DNA from: Massiliimalia timonensis
GTDB taxonomy: Bacteria; Bacillota; Clostridia; Oscillospirales; Ruminococcaceae
NCBI RefSeq assembly: GCF_900186585.1
Contig: NZ_FYDD01000003.1
Coordinates: 62,001 to 126,000, forward strand
DNA: 64,000 bases
Reading direction: 5' to 3'
In this document: one piece after another, positions 55,783-64,000 of the stretch
Layout of the letters: the number at the start of each line of letters is the position of its first letter
Position numbering within the stretch: the first letter of the stretch is position 1
The notes under the pieces: model-generated
The model's input: the letters and a program-made list of their open reading frames with translations, nothing else
The model's database searches: none
Told to the model about the DNA's origin: nothing
Translations under genes and position numbers: made by a program

Positions 55783-56763
55783 ATGAAACGATTTTTAATT
55801 CAGAACGAAAAACATGAGCTTCAGGTCAGTAAGGTGATCTTCGGAACCACATATCTTGGCAACATGGGAGAAAAAGAGGCTTTTCCGCAGCTTGACCGCT
55901 ATTTTGAACTGGGCGGTAGATGCATCGACACGGCGCGTATCTATTCTAATTTTGAACCGGACGACCGCCGTCCCAGTGAGGAGGTAATTGGTGCGTGGTT
56001 CCAAAGTACAGGGCTTCGCAAGGAAATTGTTTTGTCTACGAAAGGCGCGCACCCGCCTTTTGGAAAAATGGATCAGTCCCGGCTTGGCAGAGACGATCTG
56101 TGTTTTGATTTGGAGCAGAGCTTAAATGCGCTAAAAACAGATTATATCGATCTATACTGGCTGCACCGGGATGATGTAAACGTTCCGGTGGAAGGGATCG
56201 TCGACACGCTCAACGATTTTGCCAGACAGGGGATGGTGCGTTGCTTTGGTGCGTCTAACTGGTCTGTAGAACGGTTGCTGGAAGCAAACAGCTATGCTGA
56301 AAAGAGTGGCCAGCTTGGATTCTCTGCCAGCCAGATCCAGTGGTCACTGGCCCTTTGCACGCCACAGAGCCTTGGTGATCCAACGTTGGTTTGTATGACG
56401 GATGAAACGAGAAGGGCCTATTTGGAGCACGGGATCCCGGTCATGGCCTATAACGCACAGGCAAAAGGGCTGTTTTCCAAGCTTGCCCAGTGCGGCGAAG
56501 AAGACCTGCCGCAAAAGGTCAAAAAGCGGTTTCTATGCCCGGAGCTTCGCCAAGAAAACCTTGCCCGCTTCCATCGGGTAATGGAACTGAGCAAGCAGTA
56601 TGGCGTCAGCCCGGCGGTAATTACGCTTGCGTTTTTGACAGGGCAGAAGCTGCCTACTGGCACGATCATTGGCTGTTCTAAGATTTCGCAATTGGAAGAC
56701 AGCATGATGGCGCAGGATTTCCAGCTGAAACCAGAAGAGATCCGCTGGCTGGAAGGTAAATAA
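55783..56763 (+). CDS. Aldo/keto reductase
   Basis: A 326-residue NAD(P)H-dependent oxidoreductase of the AKR superfamily. The catalytic tetrad can be placed: Asp and Tyr in CIDTARIY near residue 48, Lys in STKGAH near 86 and His in YWLHRDD near 127. The cofactor region ITLAFLTGQ...TIIGCSK near 285 is also visible. AAAGGGG precedes the ATG. The substrate is not identifiable. It stands alone between a terminator and the yicC operon. Confidence 0.92.
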   Translation: MKRFLIQNEKHELQVSKVIFGTTYLGNMGEKEAFPQLDRYFELGGRCIDTARIYSNFEPDDRRPSEEVIGAWFQSTGLRKEIVLSTKGAHPPFGKMDQSRLGRDDLCFDLEQSLNALKTDYIDLYWLHRDDVNVPVEGIVDTLNDFARQGMVRCFGASNWSVERLLEANSYAEKSGQLGFSASQIQWSLALCTPQSLGDPTLVCMTDETRRAYLEHGIPVMAYNAQAKGLFSKLAQCGEEDLPQKVKKRFLCPELRQENLARFHRVMELSKQYGVSPAVITLAFLTGQKLPTGTIIGCSKISQLEDSMMAQDFQLKPEEIRWLEGK

Positions 56764-56870
56764 AAAATGAAAAATGTTAATTTTCTATGAACAAAATCGG
56801 CATTCCCCCTAAAAGATATGGTACAATCTATAATAAGAAATGATTTTAAATCAGATAGGAGCAGCCATTC

Positions 56871-57749
56871 ATGATTAGAAGTATGACAGGATACGGCCGC
56901 AGCCAGCAGATACTGAACGGCCGCGATATTTCTGTGGAGATCCGTTCGGTGAATCACCGCTTTTTCGAGTTCTCCGCCCGGGTCCCCCGGATCTACGGAT
57001 ACCTGGAAGAAAAGATGAAATCCTTTGTCCAAGGACGGGTGTCCCGCGGGAAGATCGACGTCAATGTTACTGTTTTTACCGTAGAGGGGAAAGAATCCGA
57101 GGTTGAGATCAACAAATCTCTGGCAAAGGGTTATGTAGAGGCCCTGCGCGAATTAAAAGAGGAATTTGACCTGATTGACGACCTTTCCCTTTCCTCTATC
57201 GCCCGGTTTGGCGATATTTTTTCCGTCCGGAAAGCGCCGGAAGATGAAGAGGTCGTTTGGGCTGATGTCCAGGTTGTTGCCCAAGAGGCGGTACAAAAAT
57301 TTGTTGAGATGCGGGAAGCGGAAGGGCATCGCCTGAAAGAGGATGTCTTGGCAAAATTACGCCGTATTGAGGATCTGGTGGGGCAGATCGAAACGCTTTC
57401 CCCGCAAACAGTAGTAAGCTACCGGGAACGGCTGACTGCCAAAATGAAGGAAGTTTTACAGGATCAGAATGTGGACGAACAAAGGTTATTGCTGGAAGCG
57501 GCGATCTATTCGGAAAAAATTGCTGTTGATGAAGAGACGGTACGGTTAAGGAGCCATTTAAGACAGTTTACCGAGCTGTTAGAAACAGATCAGGCTGTGG
57601 GACGCAAGCTCGACTTTTTGGTTCAGGAACTGAACCGGGAAACCAATACGATCGGTTCCAAGGCGCAAAATATTGAGATCACCGGCATGGTGGTGGAAAT
57701 AAAATCCGAGATTGAAAAGATCCGGGAACAGATCCAGAACATCGAATAG
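56871..57749 (+). CDS. YicC family endoribonuclease
   Basis: A 292-residue protein of the YicC/YloC family, described as endoribonucleases that act in RNA turnover. It begins MIRSMTGYGRSQ, the invariant family start, followed by VEIRSVNHRFFEF near 22. The C-terminus has KLDFLVQELNRETNTIGSKA and VVEIKSEIEKIREQIQNIE, both diagnostic. AGGAGC lies before the ATG, and TATAAT-like sequences at 56822-56834 may be the promoter. It heads the conserved yicC-remA-gmk-rpoZ order of Firmicutes. Confidence 0.93.
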   Translation: MIRSMTGYGRSQQILNGRDISVEIRSVNHRFFEFSARVPRIYGYLEEKMKSFVQGRVSRGKIDVNVTVFTVEGKESEVEINKSLAKGYVEALRELKEEFDLIDDLSLSSIARFGDIFSVRKAPEDEEVVWADVQVVAQEAVQKFVEMREAEGHRLKEDVLAKLRRIEDLVGQIETLSPQTVVSYRERLTAKMKEVLQDQNVDEQRLLLEAAIYSEKIAVDEETVRLRSHLRQFTELLETDQAVGRKLDFLVQELNRETNTIGSKAQNIEITGMVVEIKSEIEKIREQIQNIE

Positions 57750-57767
57750 TGGAAAAAGGGGGAAACA

Positions 57768-58022
57768 ATGATGAAGCTGATCAATATTGGGTTTGGGAAC
57801 ATGGTTTCTGCAAATCGTTTGATTGCGATCGTCAGCCCGGAGTCCGCGCCGATCAAGAGGATTATCCAGGAGGCGCGCGATAAGGGGCTTTTGATTGATG
57901 CAACTTACGGAAGAAGAACGCGGGCTGTGATCATGATGGACAGCGACCATGTGGTACTGTCGGCGATCCAGCCGGAAACCGTTGCCAACCGTTTAGACGA
58001 GGATGAGGATGAAGATGAATAA
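57768..58022 (+). CDS. remA: RemA-type regulator (DUF370)
   Basis: An 84-residue DNA-binding protein of the RemA family, known in Bacillus as an activator of biofilm matrix and osmoprotection genes. It reads [20 protein letters not shown], then [15 protein letters not shown] and [20 protein letters not shown], all family hallmarks. The tail is an acidic run of Asp/Glu. GGGGGAAAC precedes ATG ATG at 57768. Its 3' end overlaps the gmk start region, and the location between yicC and gmk is the usual one. Confidence 0.93.
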   Translation: MMKLINIGFGNMVSANRLIAIVSPESAPIKRIIQEARDKGLLIDATYGRRTRAVIMMDSDHVVLSAIQPETVANRLDEDEDEDE

Positions 58023-58614
58023 AAAAGGCTTGCTGCTGGTCCTTTCCGGTCCCTCTGGATGCGGGAAAGGGACTGTACTGAAGGAACTGCTGGCAACGGA
58101 AGAAAATATTTTCCTTTCCGTTTCCGCTACCACCCGTTCCCCGCGGCCCGGTGAGGAGAACGGAACGCACTATTTCTTTTTGAGTAAGGAAGAATTTGAG
58201 GGGGAGATCGCGCGGGATGGGATGCTGGAGCATGCCTGCTACTGCGGGAACTATTACGGGACCCCCAAAAAGCCGGTATTTGAGCGCTGTGAAAAGGGGC
58301 AGCACGTTATTTTAGAAATTGAGGTTCAGGGCGCCAAACAGGTGATAAATTCCCAGCCGGAAGCAGTTTCGATCTTTATCATGCCACCCAGCTTAGCGGA
58401 GCTGGAGCGCCGTTTGGTGGACCGGCAGACAGAAGATGAGGAAACGGTGCGGCGCCGGCTGGCCACTGCGGTGGAAGAGATGAAGCAGGCAAAGGATTAT
58501 GACTATATTGTGGTGAACAATACCGTGGCGGAGGCCGTAAAAGACATTGCGGCGATCATCCGCGCGGAACAGAACAGGACCTGCCGGATGGCAGAGATGA
58601 TCCAAGATAACTGA
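58015..58614 (+). CDS. gmk: Guanylate kinase
   Basis: Phosphorylates GMP to GDP with ATP. The 199-residue protein has the P-loop [15 protein letters not shown] near residue 6, [16 protein letters not shown] near 36 and the lid/substrate segment [21 protein letters not shown] near 64-84 (given here in its two halves around DGM). Three in-frame ATGs (58003, 58009, 58015) overlap the end of remA; 58015 gives the usual N-terminus, so the start is the only doubtful point. Downstream is rpoZ, as in other Firmicutes. Confidence 0.94.
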   Translation: MNKKGLLLVLSGPSGCGKGTVLKELLATEENIFLSVSATTRSPRPGEENGTHYFFLSKEEFEGEIARDGMLEHACYCGNYYGTPKKPVFERCEKGQHVILEIEVQGAKQVINSQPEAVSIFIMPPSLAELERRLVDRQTEDEETVRRRLATAVEEMKQAKDYDYIVVNNTVAEAVKDIAAIIRAEQNRTCRMAEMIQDN

Positions 58615-58630
58615 GAGGAGAAAGAATATT

Positions 58631-58849
58631 ATGATGCACAGACCAGCTAGTACAGAGATCTTAAAAAACGGGGAAAGCTATTACTCTTTGGTGATCGCTG
58701 TTGCAAAACGCGCTCGTGAGATCGCAGAAGATGCAGAAGAGCAGCACACAGAGCTGCTGGAAAAACCGGTTCAGGTGGCAGTAGAAGAATTCGCCAAGGG
58801 AAAATATAAATTGGTAGAGCAGGAAGGTATTGGCGAAAAAGCGGAATAG
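58631..58849 (+). CDS. rpoZ: RNA polymerase omega subunit
   Basis: A 72-residue subunit that helps RNA polymerase assembly. It has MHRPASTEIL followed by YYSLVIAVAKRAREIAE, the conserved omega helix, and a C-terminal QVAVEEFAKGKYKLV. AGAGGAGAAAG lies before ATG ATG at 58631. Position directly after gmk and before coaBC is the standard clostridial arrangement. A short length is normal for the Gram-positive protein. Confidence 0.93.
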   Translation: MMHRPASTEILKNGESYYSLVIAVAKRAREIAEDAEEQHTELLEKPVQVAVEEFAKGKYKLVEQEGIGEKAE

Positions 58850-58867
58850 CCTGCGGAGGTGACTGGA

Positions 58868-60064
58868 ATGGAAAACCAAAAGACAGTCGTTCTGGGCGTC
58901 TGTGGGGGGATTGCGGCCTATAAGCTGGCGGATCTCGCCAGCAAGCTGTCGAAAGAGCAGTATGACGTGCATGTGATCATGACTAAAAACGCCACGGAAT
59001 TTATTACTCCCCTGACCTTTGAAACCCTGACAGGGAATAAATGTATCGTTGATACCTTTGATCGGGATTTTCAGTGGGATGTCAAGCATATTTCGCTCGC
59101 CAAACGCGCCGCCCTTGCTTTGATTGCGCCGGCAACTGCAAATGTGATCGCAAAGCTGGCAAATGGGATCGCAGACGATATGCTGACAACGACCGTGCTT
59201 GCCATGAAGTGCCCGGTACTGGTATCGCCGTCCATGAATACGGCGATGTATGAACATCCCGCGACCCAAAGAAATATGGAGACCCTGCGTAGCTATGGTT
59301 ACCGTTTGATCGAACCGGAATCTGGGGTACTGGCATGTAAGGATGTTGGAAAAGGGCGGCTCCCAAAAACAGAGGTGCTGTATGAAGAGATCCGCCAAGT
59401 GCTTGCCTATCCCAAAGATTTGGCCGGAAAACAGGTTTTGGTGACTGCCGGCCCTACTCAGGAATCGGTGGACCCCGTTCGGTATCTCACCAATCATTCT
59501 ACTGGGAAAATGGGGTATGAGATCGCGCGCGCCGCATATCTGCGGGGCGCGGAAGTGACCTTGGTCACCGGCCCATGCCACCTCCCGCCGCCCTATGGGG
59601 TAAAAGCGGTGCAGGTTACCTCCGCACAGGATATGTTCGAGGCGGTAAAGGCTGAGGCTGATACTTCGGACATCATCATAAAGGCTGCGGCGGTGGCTGA
59701 TTTTACCCCTGCGGAAAAGGCCGCGGAGAAAATCAAAAAGCAAGGCCGCAAAACTGCGCAGATCAACCTGCGGGCCACTACGGATATTTTAAAATACCTT
59801 GGGGAACACAAGCATGAGGGCCAGCTTTTGTGCGGCTTTTCCATGGAAACGGAACAGATGCTGGAACACTCCCGGGAAAAGCTTTTGCGCAAGAACGCCG
59901 ACATGATCGTGGCGAACAGCCTGCGCCAGCAGGGCGCCGGTTTTGGGGGCGACACGAATATCGTCACCCTGATCACCCGGCAGGACGAAACTGCCCTGCC
60001 CCAGATGAGCAAGGAAATGGTGGCGCATGCGGTGCTGGATAAATTATTGACATTCGGAAAATAA
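58868..60064 (+). CDS. coaBC: Bifunctional phosphopantothenoylcysteine decarboxylase/synthetase
   Basis: Two steps of coenzyme A synthesis: ligation of cysteine to phosphopantothenate (CoaB) and decarboxylation (CoaC). The 398-residue protein opens with the flavoprotein motif VVLGVCGGIAAYKLADLA, has the decarboxylase SPSMNTAMYEHPATQRN near 120 and, in the second half, VTAGPTQESVDPVRYLTNHS near 193 with CTP-binding GRKTAQINLRAT near 300. ATG 58868 has GGAGG 8 bases upstream; GTG 58859 overlaps that site and is rejected. Confidence 0.95.
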   Translation: MENQKTVVLGVCGGIAAYKLADLASKLSKEQYDVHVIMTKNATEFITPLTFETLTGNKCIVDTFDRDFQWDVKHISLAKRAALALIAPATANVIAKLANGIADDMLTTTVLAMKCPVLVSPSMNTAMYEHPATQRNMETLRSYGYRLIEPESGVLACKDVGKGRLPKTEVLYEEIRQVLAYPKDLAGKQVLVTAGPTQESVDPVRYLTNHSTGKMGYEIARAAYLRGAEVTLVTGPCHLPPPYGVKAVQVTSAQDMFEAVKAEADTSDIIIKAAAVADFTPAEKAAEKIKKQGRKTAQINLRATTDILKYLGEHKHEGQLLCGFSMETEQMLEHSREKLLRKNADMIVANSLRQQGAGFGGDTNIVTLITRQDETALPQMSKEMVAHAVLDKLLTFGK

Positions 60065-60082
60065 ACTGGAGGGAAAGGGCAA

Positions 60083-62554
60083 ATGGCTGATCAGGTAACG
60101 ATCGCAAAGGTCTATGTGGAAAAAGCTGCCTATCATTTTGATAAGCCCTTTGACTATCTGGTTCCGGAACAACTGTCCGCTACCCTGCAAAGGGGGTGCC
60201 GGGTGGTGGTCCCGTTTGGAAACGGGAACCGCCGCCGGCAGGGTTTAGTGGATGGGATCGATACGGTTCCTGCTCCGGAAAAGGCACTTAAGCCTGTCCT
60301 GCTTCAAATTGATACAGAACCGGTTTTTTCGGAAGAGATGTTCCGTCTGGCACGGTTTATGGTTATTAACACGTTCTGTACCTTTTATGATGCGGTAAAG
60401 ACCATTCTGCCCAATGGGCTGAACATGAACCTCTCGCAGGAATACCGCTTGACCCGGATTCCTGAGGAGGATGAACTTTCGGGATTTACTTTTGAAGAAC
60501 GCAACCTGATCGCTTTTTTGAGGAAAGAGAAAACCGACCGGGAACTGGATGAATATCTGGCCCTGCAAAAGAGCACGGGAAAGCATAAGCTGGTTGACGG
60601 GTTGATTGCGAAAGGGATCGTTGCGGTTTCAGATTCTGCGAAGCAAAAGGTATCGGATAAAAATATTGCGTTGCTCCGGTTGAGTGATGAATACTTGAAT
60701 GGTGACTGGGAAGGAAAGCTGACTCCGAAGCAGAAGGAAGTAGTTACTTTTCTGGAACAGAACATCACGGCTGATAAAAAGGAAGTGATGTATTTCTGCG
60801 GAGTGGGGGAAGGCGTGCTACGCACCCTTGTTCAGCGGCAGGTTTGTACCTATGTACAAAAGATGGTGTACCGGATTCCTGACGCTGGGGATGGGAAAGC
60901 TGAAAGCCTGGAACAGATTGCCCTTTCCCCAGCACAGCAAGAAGTATTTGACGGAATCAGCGCCCTGCTCCGGGAACACAAAGCACAGGTGGCGCTCCTT
61001 CATGGTGTAACGGGAAGCGGAAAAACACAGGTGTTTATCAAGCTGATCGAGCAAGTGATAAAAAACGGGGAGCAGGCGCTGATGCTGGTGCCGGAGATTT
61101 CGCTGACTCCCCAGATGGTGGGCCGCTTCAAAGCCCTGTTCGGCGAGCAGGTGGCGGTGATGCACAGCAGCCTGTCGTTGGGGGAACGCTTGGACGAGTT
61201 CAAGCGGATCCGGGACGGCAAGGCGAGCATTGTTGTGGGAACGCGCAGCGCCGTGTTTGCACCGTTCCAAAAGATCGGGATCATTATCATGGACGAGGAG
61301 GGGGAACCTTCCTACAAATCAGAAGCAGCGCCGCGCTACCATACAAGGGAAATTGCAAAATTCCGATGTGTGGAGCATCAGGCTCTTTTATTGCTTGCCT
61401 CTGCCACCCCTTCGGTGGAAAGCCGTTACAAGGCGCAGGAGGGAGTCTACCGTTATTTTGAACTAAAAGAGCGGTATGCCGACGCCGACCTGCCGGAAGT
61501 GTTTTTGGTAGATATGAAAGAGGAGGAACGGCAGGCAAATGTGGCTTCTTTAAGCGGGATGCTGAAAAAGGAGATTAGAAAAAACTTAGAACGCGGGGAG
61601 CAGACGATCCTGTTCATCAACCGTAGGGGCTACCAGACAGCGATGCAGTGCATTGACTGCGGGGAGGCTGTGAAATGCCCCCACTGCGATGCGGCGCTGA
61701 CCTATCACCGGGACAACGGATACATGATGTGCCATTACTGTGGGCATTCTGCCCGTCCGCCGAAAGAGTGTCCCTCCTGCGGGGGACAGCATTTAAAGCT
61801 GACCGGACTAGGCACCCAAAAATTGCAGGAGGAGTTGGAAAGCCTGTTCCCGCAGGCGCGGGTGCTTCGGATGGATACGGATACGACCTATTCCCGGTAT
61901 GCTTACGGAGAAAATTTTGAAGCGTTCGGGCGGCGGGAATACGATATTTTGCTGGGCACCCAGATGATCGCAAAGGGATTGGACTTTCCAAACGTGACCT
62001 TGGTGGGGGTGCTGAATGCAGACGCTGGGCTTTACGCCCCGGATTACCGCAGTGCGGAGCGGGTGTTTTCGCTGATCACCCAAGTGGTGGGGCGGAGCGG
62101 CCGGGCCCAAAAAAGCGGCCGGGCATATATCCAAACCTATCTGCCGGAGCATCCGGTGATCAGCTTTGCCGCACAGCAGGATTACGAGAGCTTTTTTGGC
62201 GATGAGATCGCGGCGCGTAAAATTTTACGGTATCCTCCGTTTTGCGATGTCTGCACGGTCAGCTTCAGCGGCACGGACCCCAACGCGGTCGCCGCGGCGG
62301 CCAAACAGTTTTTGCGGATCATGCGGCGGCAGGCAGAGGGATATACAGGGAAATTATCCTTTCAGGCTTTAGGACCCATGAAGGCCGCCATGTATAAAAT
62401 GGGCGGGAAATACCGGGAAAAGATCGTTATAAAATGCAGGTGCACAAGCGCCTTTAAACAATATCTGCGGCACTGCCTGTTTGCGGTGAGCAGGGAAAAA
62501 AGCTTTCGCCGGATCACGGTATATGCCGATGTAAACGGCGACATCAATTCATAA
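60083..62554 (+). CDS. priA: Primosomal replication restart helicase PriA
   Basis: A 3'-5' DNA helicase that reloads the replisome at stalled forks. The 823-residue protein has an N-terminal fork-binding domain, Walker A LHGVTGSGKTQVF near residue 306, a Walker B box DEEG at 404-407 (family usual DEEH, so the last residue differs), a zinc domain CIDCGEAVKCPHC...CHYCGHSARPPKECPSCG near 528-575, and helicase motifs GTQMIAKGLDFPNVTLVG and QVVGRSGRAQKSGR. GGAGGGAAAG precedes the ATG. It is followed by def and fmt, as is common in Firmicutes. Confidence 0.95.
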   Translation: MADQVTIAKVYVEKAAYHFDKPFDYLVPEQLSATLQRGCRVVVPFGNGNRRRQGLVDGIDTVPAPEKALKPVLLQIDTEPVFSEEMFRLARFMVINTFCTFYDAVKTILPNGLNMNLSQEYRLTRIPEEDELSGFTFEERNLIAFLRKEKTDRELDEYLALQKSTGKHKLVDGLIAKGIVAVSDSAKQKVSDKNIALLRLSDEYLNGDWEGKLTPKQKEVVTFLEQNITADKKEVMYFCGVGEGVLRTLVQRQVCTYVQKMVYRIPDAGDGKAESLEQIALSPAQQEVFDGISALLREHKAQVALLHGVTGSGKTQVFIKLIEQVIKNGEQALMLVPEISLTPQMVGRFKALFGEQVAVMHSSLSLGERLDEFKRIRDGKASIVVGTRSAVFAPFQKIGIIIMDEEGEPSYKSEAAPRYHTREIAKFRCVEHQALLLLASATPSVESRYKAQEGVYRYFELKERYADADLPEVFLVDMKEEERQANVASLSGMLKKEIRKNLERGEQTILFINRRGYQTAMQCIDCGEAVKCPHCDAALTYHRDNGYMMCHYCGHSARPPKECPSCGGQHLKLTGLGTQKLQEELESLFPQARVLRMDTDTTYSRYAYGENFEAFGRREYDILLGTQMIAKGLDFPNVTLVGVLNADAGLYAPDYRSAERVFSLITQVVGRSGRAQKSGRAYIQTYLPEHPVISFAAQQDYESFFGDEIAARKILRYPPFCDVCTVSFSGTDPNAVAAAAKQFLRIMRRQAEGYTGKLSFQALGPMKAAMYKMGGKYREKIVIKCRCTSAFKQYLRHCLFAVSREKSFRRITVYADVNGDINS

Positions 62555-62571
62555 AAGAAAGGAAGAAAGAA

Positions 62572-63036
62572 ATGGCACTGAGAACGATTTATCTGGAAGA
62601 TGACGAAGTACTGAGAAAGGTTTCCAAGCCAGTTACAGAATTTAATCAGAAATTATGGGATTTATTGGATGATATGGCGCAAACTATGTATCATGCGGAG
62701 GGTGTCGGCCTGGCAGCTGTTCAGGTGGGGATCCTGCGTCAGGCGGTCGTGATCGATGTTGGTGAAGGCCTGATAGAACTGGTCAATCCAAAGATCGTGT
62801 CGGAAAAGGGAGAGCAGACCGATCTGGAAGGCTGTTTGTCCTGCCCGCGGCAGTATGGTCGCGTGACCCGCCCTGCAAAGGTGAAGGTAGTCGCGCAGGA
62901 CCGCAACGGCAAGGAATTCACCATCAAAGGGGAAGAATTGCTTGCAAGGGCGCTTTGCCATGAAATAGACCACCTTTCCGGAAAGATTTTTAAAGATATC
63001 GCAACCGAAATGGTGGAAGTGAAAGAGGAAGAATAA
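62572..63036 (+). CDS. def: Peptide deformylase
   Basis: Removes the formyl group from nascent proteins. The 154-residue protein has all three family motifs: GVGLAAVQVG near residue 44, EGCLSCP near 86 with the metal-binding Cys, and CHEIDH near 130 with the two metal His and catalytic Glu. Metal is normally Fe2+. AAGGAAGAAAG stands before the ATG. It is two bases from fmt, which adds the formyl group to initiator tRNA, so the pair is co-expressed. Confidence 0.95.
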   Translation: MALRTIYLEDDEVLRKVSKPVTEFNQKLWDLLDDMAQTMYHAEGVGLAAVQVGILRQAVVIDVGEGLIELVNPKIVSEKGEQTDLEGCLSCPRQYGRVTRPAKVKVVAQDRNGKEFTIKGEELLARALCHEIDHLSGKIFKDIATEMVEVKEEE

Positions 63037-63038
63037 CC

Positions 63039-63968
63039 ATGAGGATCGTATTTATGGGGACCCCGGATTTTGCAGTCCCCTGCCTTCAGGCGTTGCTGGA
63101 GGCTTCTTATGATGTGGTTGGGGTGTTTACTCAGCCGGATAAACCCAAAGGACGCGGGCACAAGGTACTGCCGCCGCCGGTAAAGGAACTAGCTTTAAAG
63201 CAGGGGATTCCGGTTTATCAGCCGGTAAGCTTGAAAACAGAGGAGTCCTTAGCACAGCTTACCGGACTGGCGCCGGATTTGATTGTTGTAGTCGCTTACG
63301 GGAAGATTCTTCCCAAAGCGGTGCTGGAGCTGCCAAGGTTTGGCTGTATCAATGTTCATGCGTCCCTACTGCCAAAATACCGCGGCGCGGGACCGATCCA
63401 GTGGAGCGTGCTCAACGGGGAAACAGTTACCGGCGTTACCACCATGTATATGGCGCAGGGCTTGGATACCGGCGATATGCTGTTAAAACAGGAAACGCCG
63501 ATCGGGGAGAATGAAACCGCTTCGGAACTGCATGACAGGCTTTCCGCCATCGGCGCTTCGGTGCTGTTGGATACCCTGCGGGCACTGAAAGAGGGGAAGC
63601 TTTCCCCGCAAAAACAGGACGATGCGCTGGCTACCCACGCACCGATGCTTTCTAAAGAGCTTTCCTTGCTCGACTTTCATAAGCCGGCGCAGATGGTGCA
63701 TAATCAAATTAGGGGCTTATCTTCTTGGCCGTGCGCGGCGACTACCCTGCACGGGAAACGGCTGAAGGTTTACCGTTCTGAACTGGCACCGGGCAAGCAG
63801 GCGGAACCGGGTACTGTTTTAAGTGGAAAGCAGCTGGTCGTTGCCTGCGGCGACGGGGGAGCAGTCCATTTGACAGAAGTGCAGTTTGAAGGTTCTAAAC
63901 GAATGAAAAGTGAAGACTTCCTGCGCGGGCATCGGGTGGAACCGGGTACCGTTTTGGGAGCCGAATAA
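63039..63968 (+). CDS. fmt: Methionyl-tRNA formyltransferase
   Basis: Formylates initiator Met-tRNA with 10-formyltetrahydrofolate. The 309-residue protein begins MRIVFMGTPDFAVPCLQALL, has the folate/catalytic segment NVHASLLPKYRGAGPIQW near residue 105 and the Asp motif QGLDTGDML near 142. The C-terminal tRNA-binding domain has VHNQIRGLSSWPCA near 223. The stop and the start of the next gene are 18 bases apart. Family and order are both typical, and identity is firm. Confidence 0.95.
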   Translation: MRIVFMGTPDFAVPCLQALLEASYDVVGVFTQPDKPKGRGHKVLPPPVKELALKQGIPVYQPVSLKTEESLAQLTGLAPDLIVVVAYGKILPKAVLELPRFGCINVHASLLPKYRGAGPIQWSVLNGETVTGVTTMYMAQGLDTGDMLLKQETPIGENETASELHDRLSAIGASVLLDTLRALKEGKLSPQKQDDALATHAPMLSKELSLLDFHKPAQMVHNQIRGLSSWPCAATTLHGKRLKVYRSELAPGKQAEPGTVLSGKQLVVACGDGGAVHLTEVQFEGSKRMKSEDFLRGHRVEPGTVLGAE

Positions 63969-63986
63969 AAGGAGAACAAAGAAAGT

Positions 63987-64000
63987 ATGCCGTTTTTTTA
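63987..64000 (+). CDS. Start of a further gene, cut by the window edge
   Basis: ATG 63987 follows AAAGGAGAAC at 63968-63977, and only MPFF is visible before the window ends. In related Firmicutes a YugP-type zinc membrane peptidase often follows fmt, and a hydrophobic beginning would fit, but four residues do not support a name. Confidence 0.55.

Noticed and set aside
58661-59743. A 360-residue open frame on the minus strand
   Set aside because: It lies antisense to rpoZ and coaBC, whose motifs are clear; the translation has no family features and no ribosome site.

Overview
The window looks like a chromosomal segment from a Gram-positive anaerobe of the Clostridia, most likely an Oscillospiraceae/Ruminococcaceae-type gut bacterium. 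The support is its type III glutamine synthetase, LL-diaminopimelate aminotransferase, YesM/YesN-type two-component systems beside sugar ABC importers, a T-box leader, strong AGGAGG ribosome-binding sites, and the Firmicutes housekeeping order yicC-remA-gmk-rpoZ-coaBC-priA-def-fmt. No phage, insertion sequence, CRISPR array or plasmid gene was seen.

Region 1 (2-15.4 kb, all plus strand) is a glutamine-centred block. It holds glnN, an ammonium channel fused to a PII domain, an unknown 56-residue ORF, a T-box leader with an asparagine (AAC) specifier, asnB, pyrG, purF, carA, carB, dapF and dapL. One enzyme makes glutamine, one channel brings in ammonium, and four glutamine amidotransferase systems spend it. 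Codon choice here (many CTT Leu, ATT/ATA Ile) differs by eye from the rest of the window (CTG/TTG Leu, ATC Ile). The block ends at a broken minus-strand reading frame.

Region 2 (15.8-34.9 kb) is carbohydrate uptake. Two similar units each have a YesN-type response regulator and YesM-type kinase on the minus strand, divergent from a sugar-binding lipoprotein and two permeases; neither encodes its ATPase. The first unit continues into a GH5 glycosidase, a GH51 arabinofuranosidase and a Cys-rich DUF6171 protein. The second ends in a metallo-beta-lactamase-fold protein with a degenerate alpha/beta-hydrolase-like N-terminus.

Region 3 (34.9-39.4 kb) has a small XRE regulator/membrane protein pair behind a perfect 46-bp inverted repeat, and a ferrous iron locus (feoA, feoA, feoB, small Cys-rich membrane protein) with conspicuous operator-like palindromes. 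Region 4 (39.4-43.4 kb, minus strand) is an SGNH/DUF4358/MBOAT/DHHW operon, probably for O-acylation of a surface polysaccharide. Region 5 (43.4-47.5 kb) is a LacI regulator divergent from a ketose-phosphate epimerase, ROK kinase, RpiB-type isomerase and transaldolase, resembling an allose/allulose pathway without a transporter.

Region 6 (47.6-64 kb) is mostly housekeeping. It contains a TPR protein, galU, four tRNA genes (Gly, Arg, His, Gln) behind a consensus promoter, several small enzymes, a class A penicillin-binding protein, an aldo/keto reductase, and the yicC-to-fmt operon running off the right edge. Most transcription units end in clear intrinsic terminators. Several promoters carry an extended TGn -10 box.
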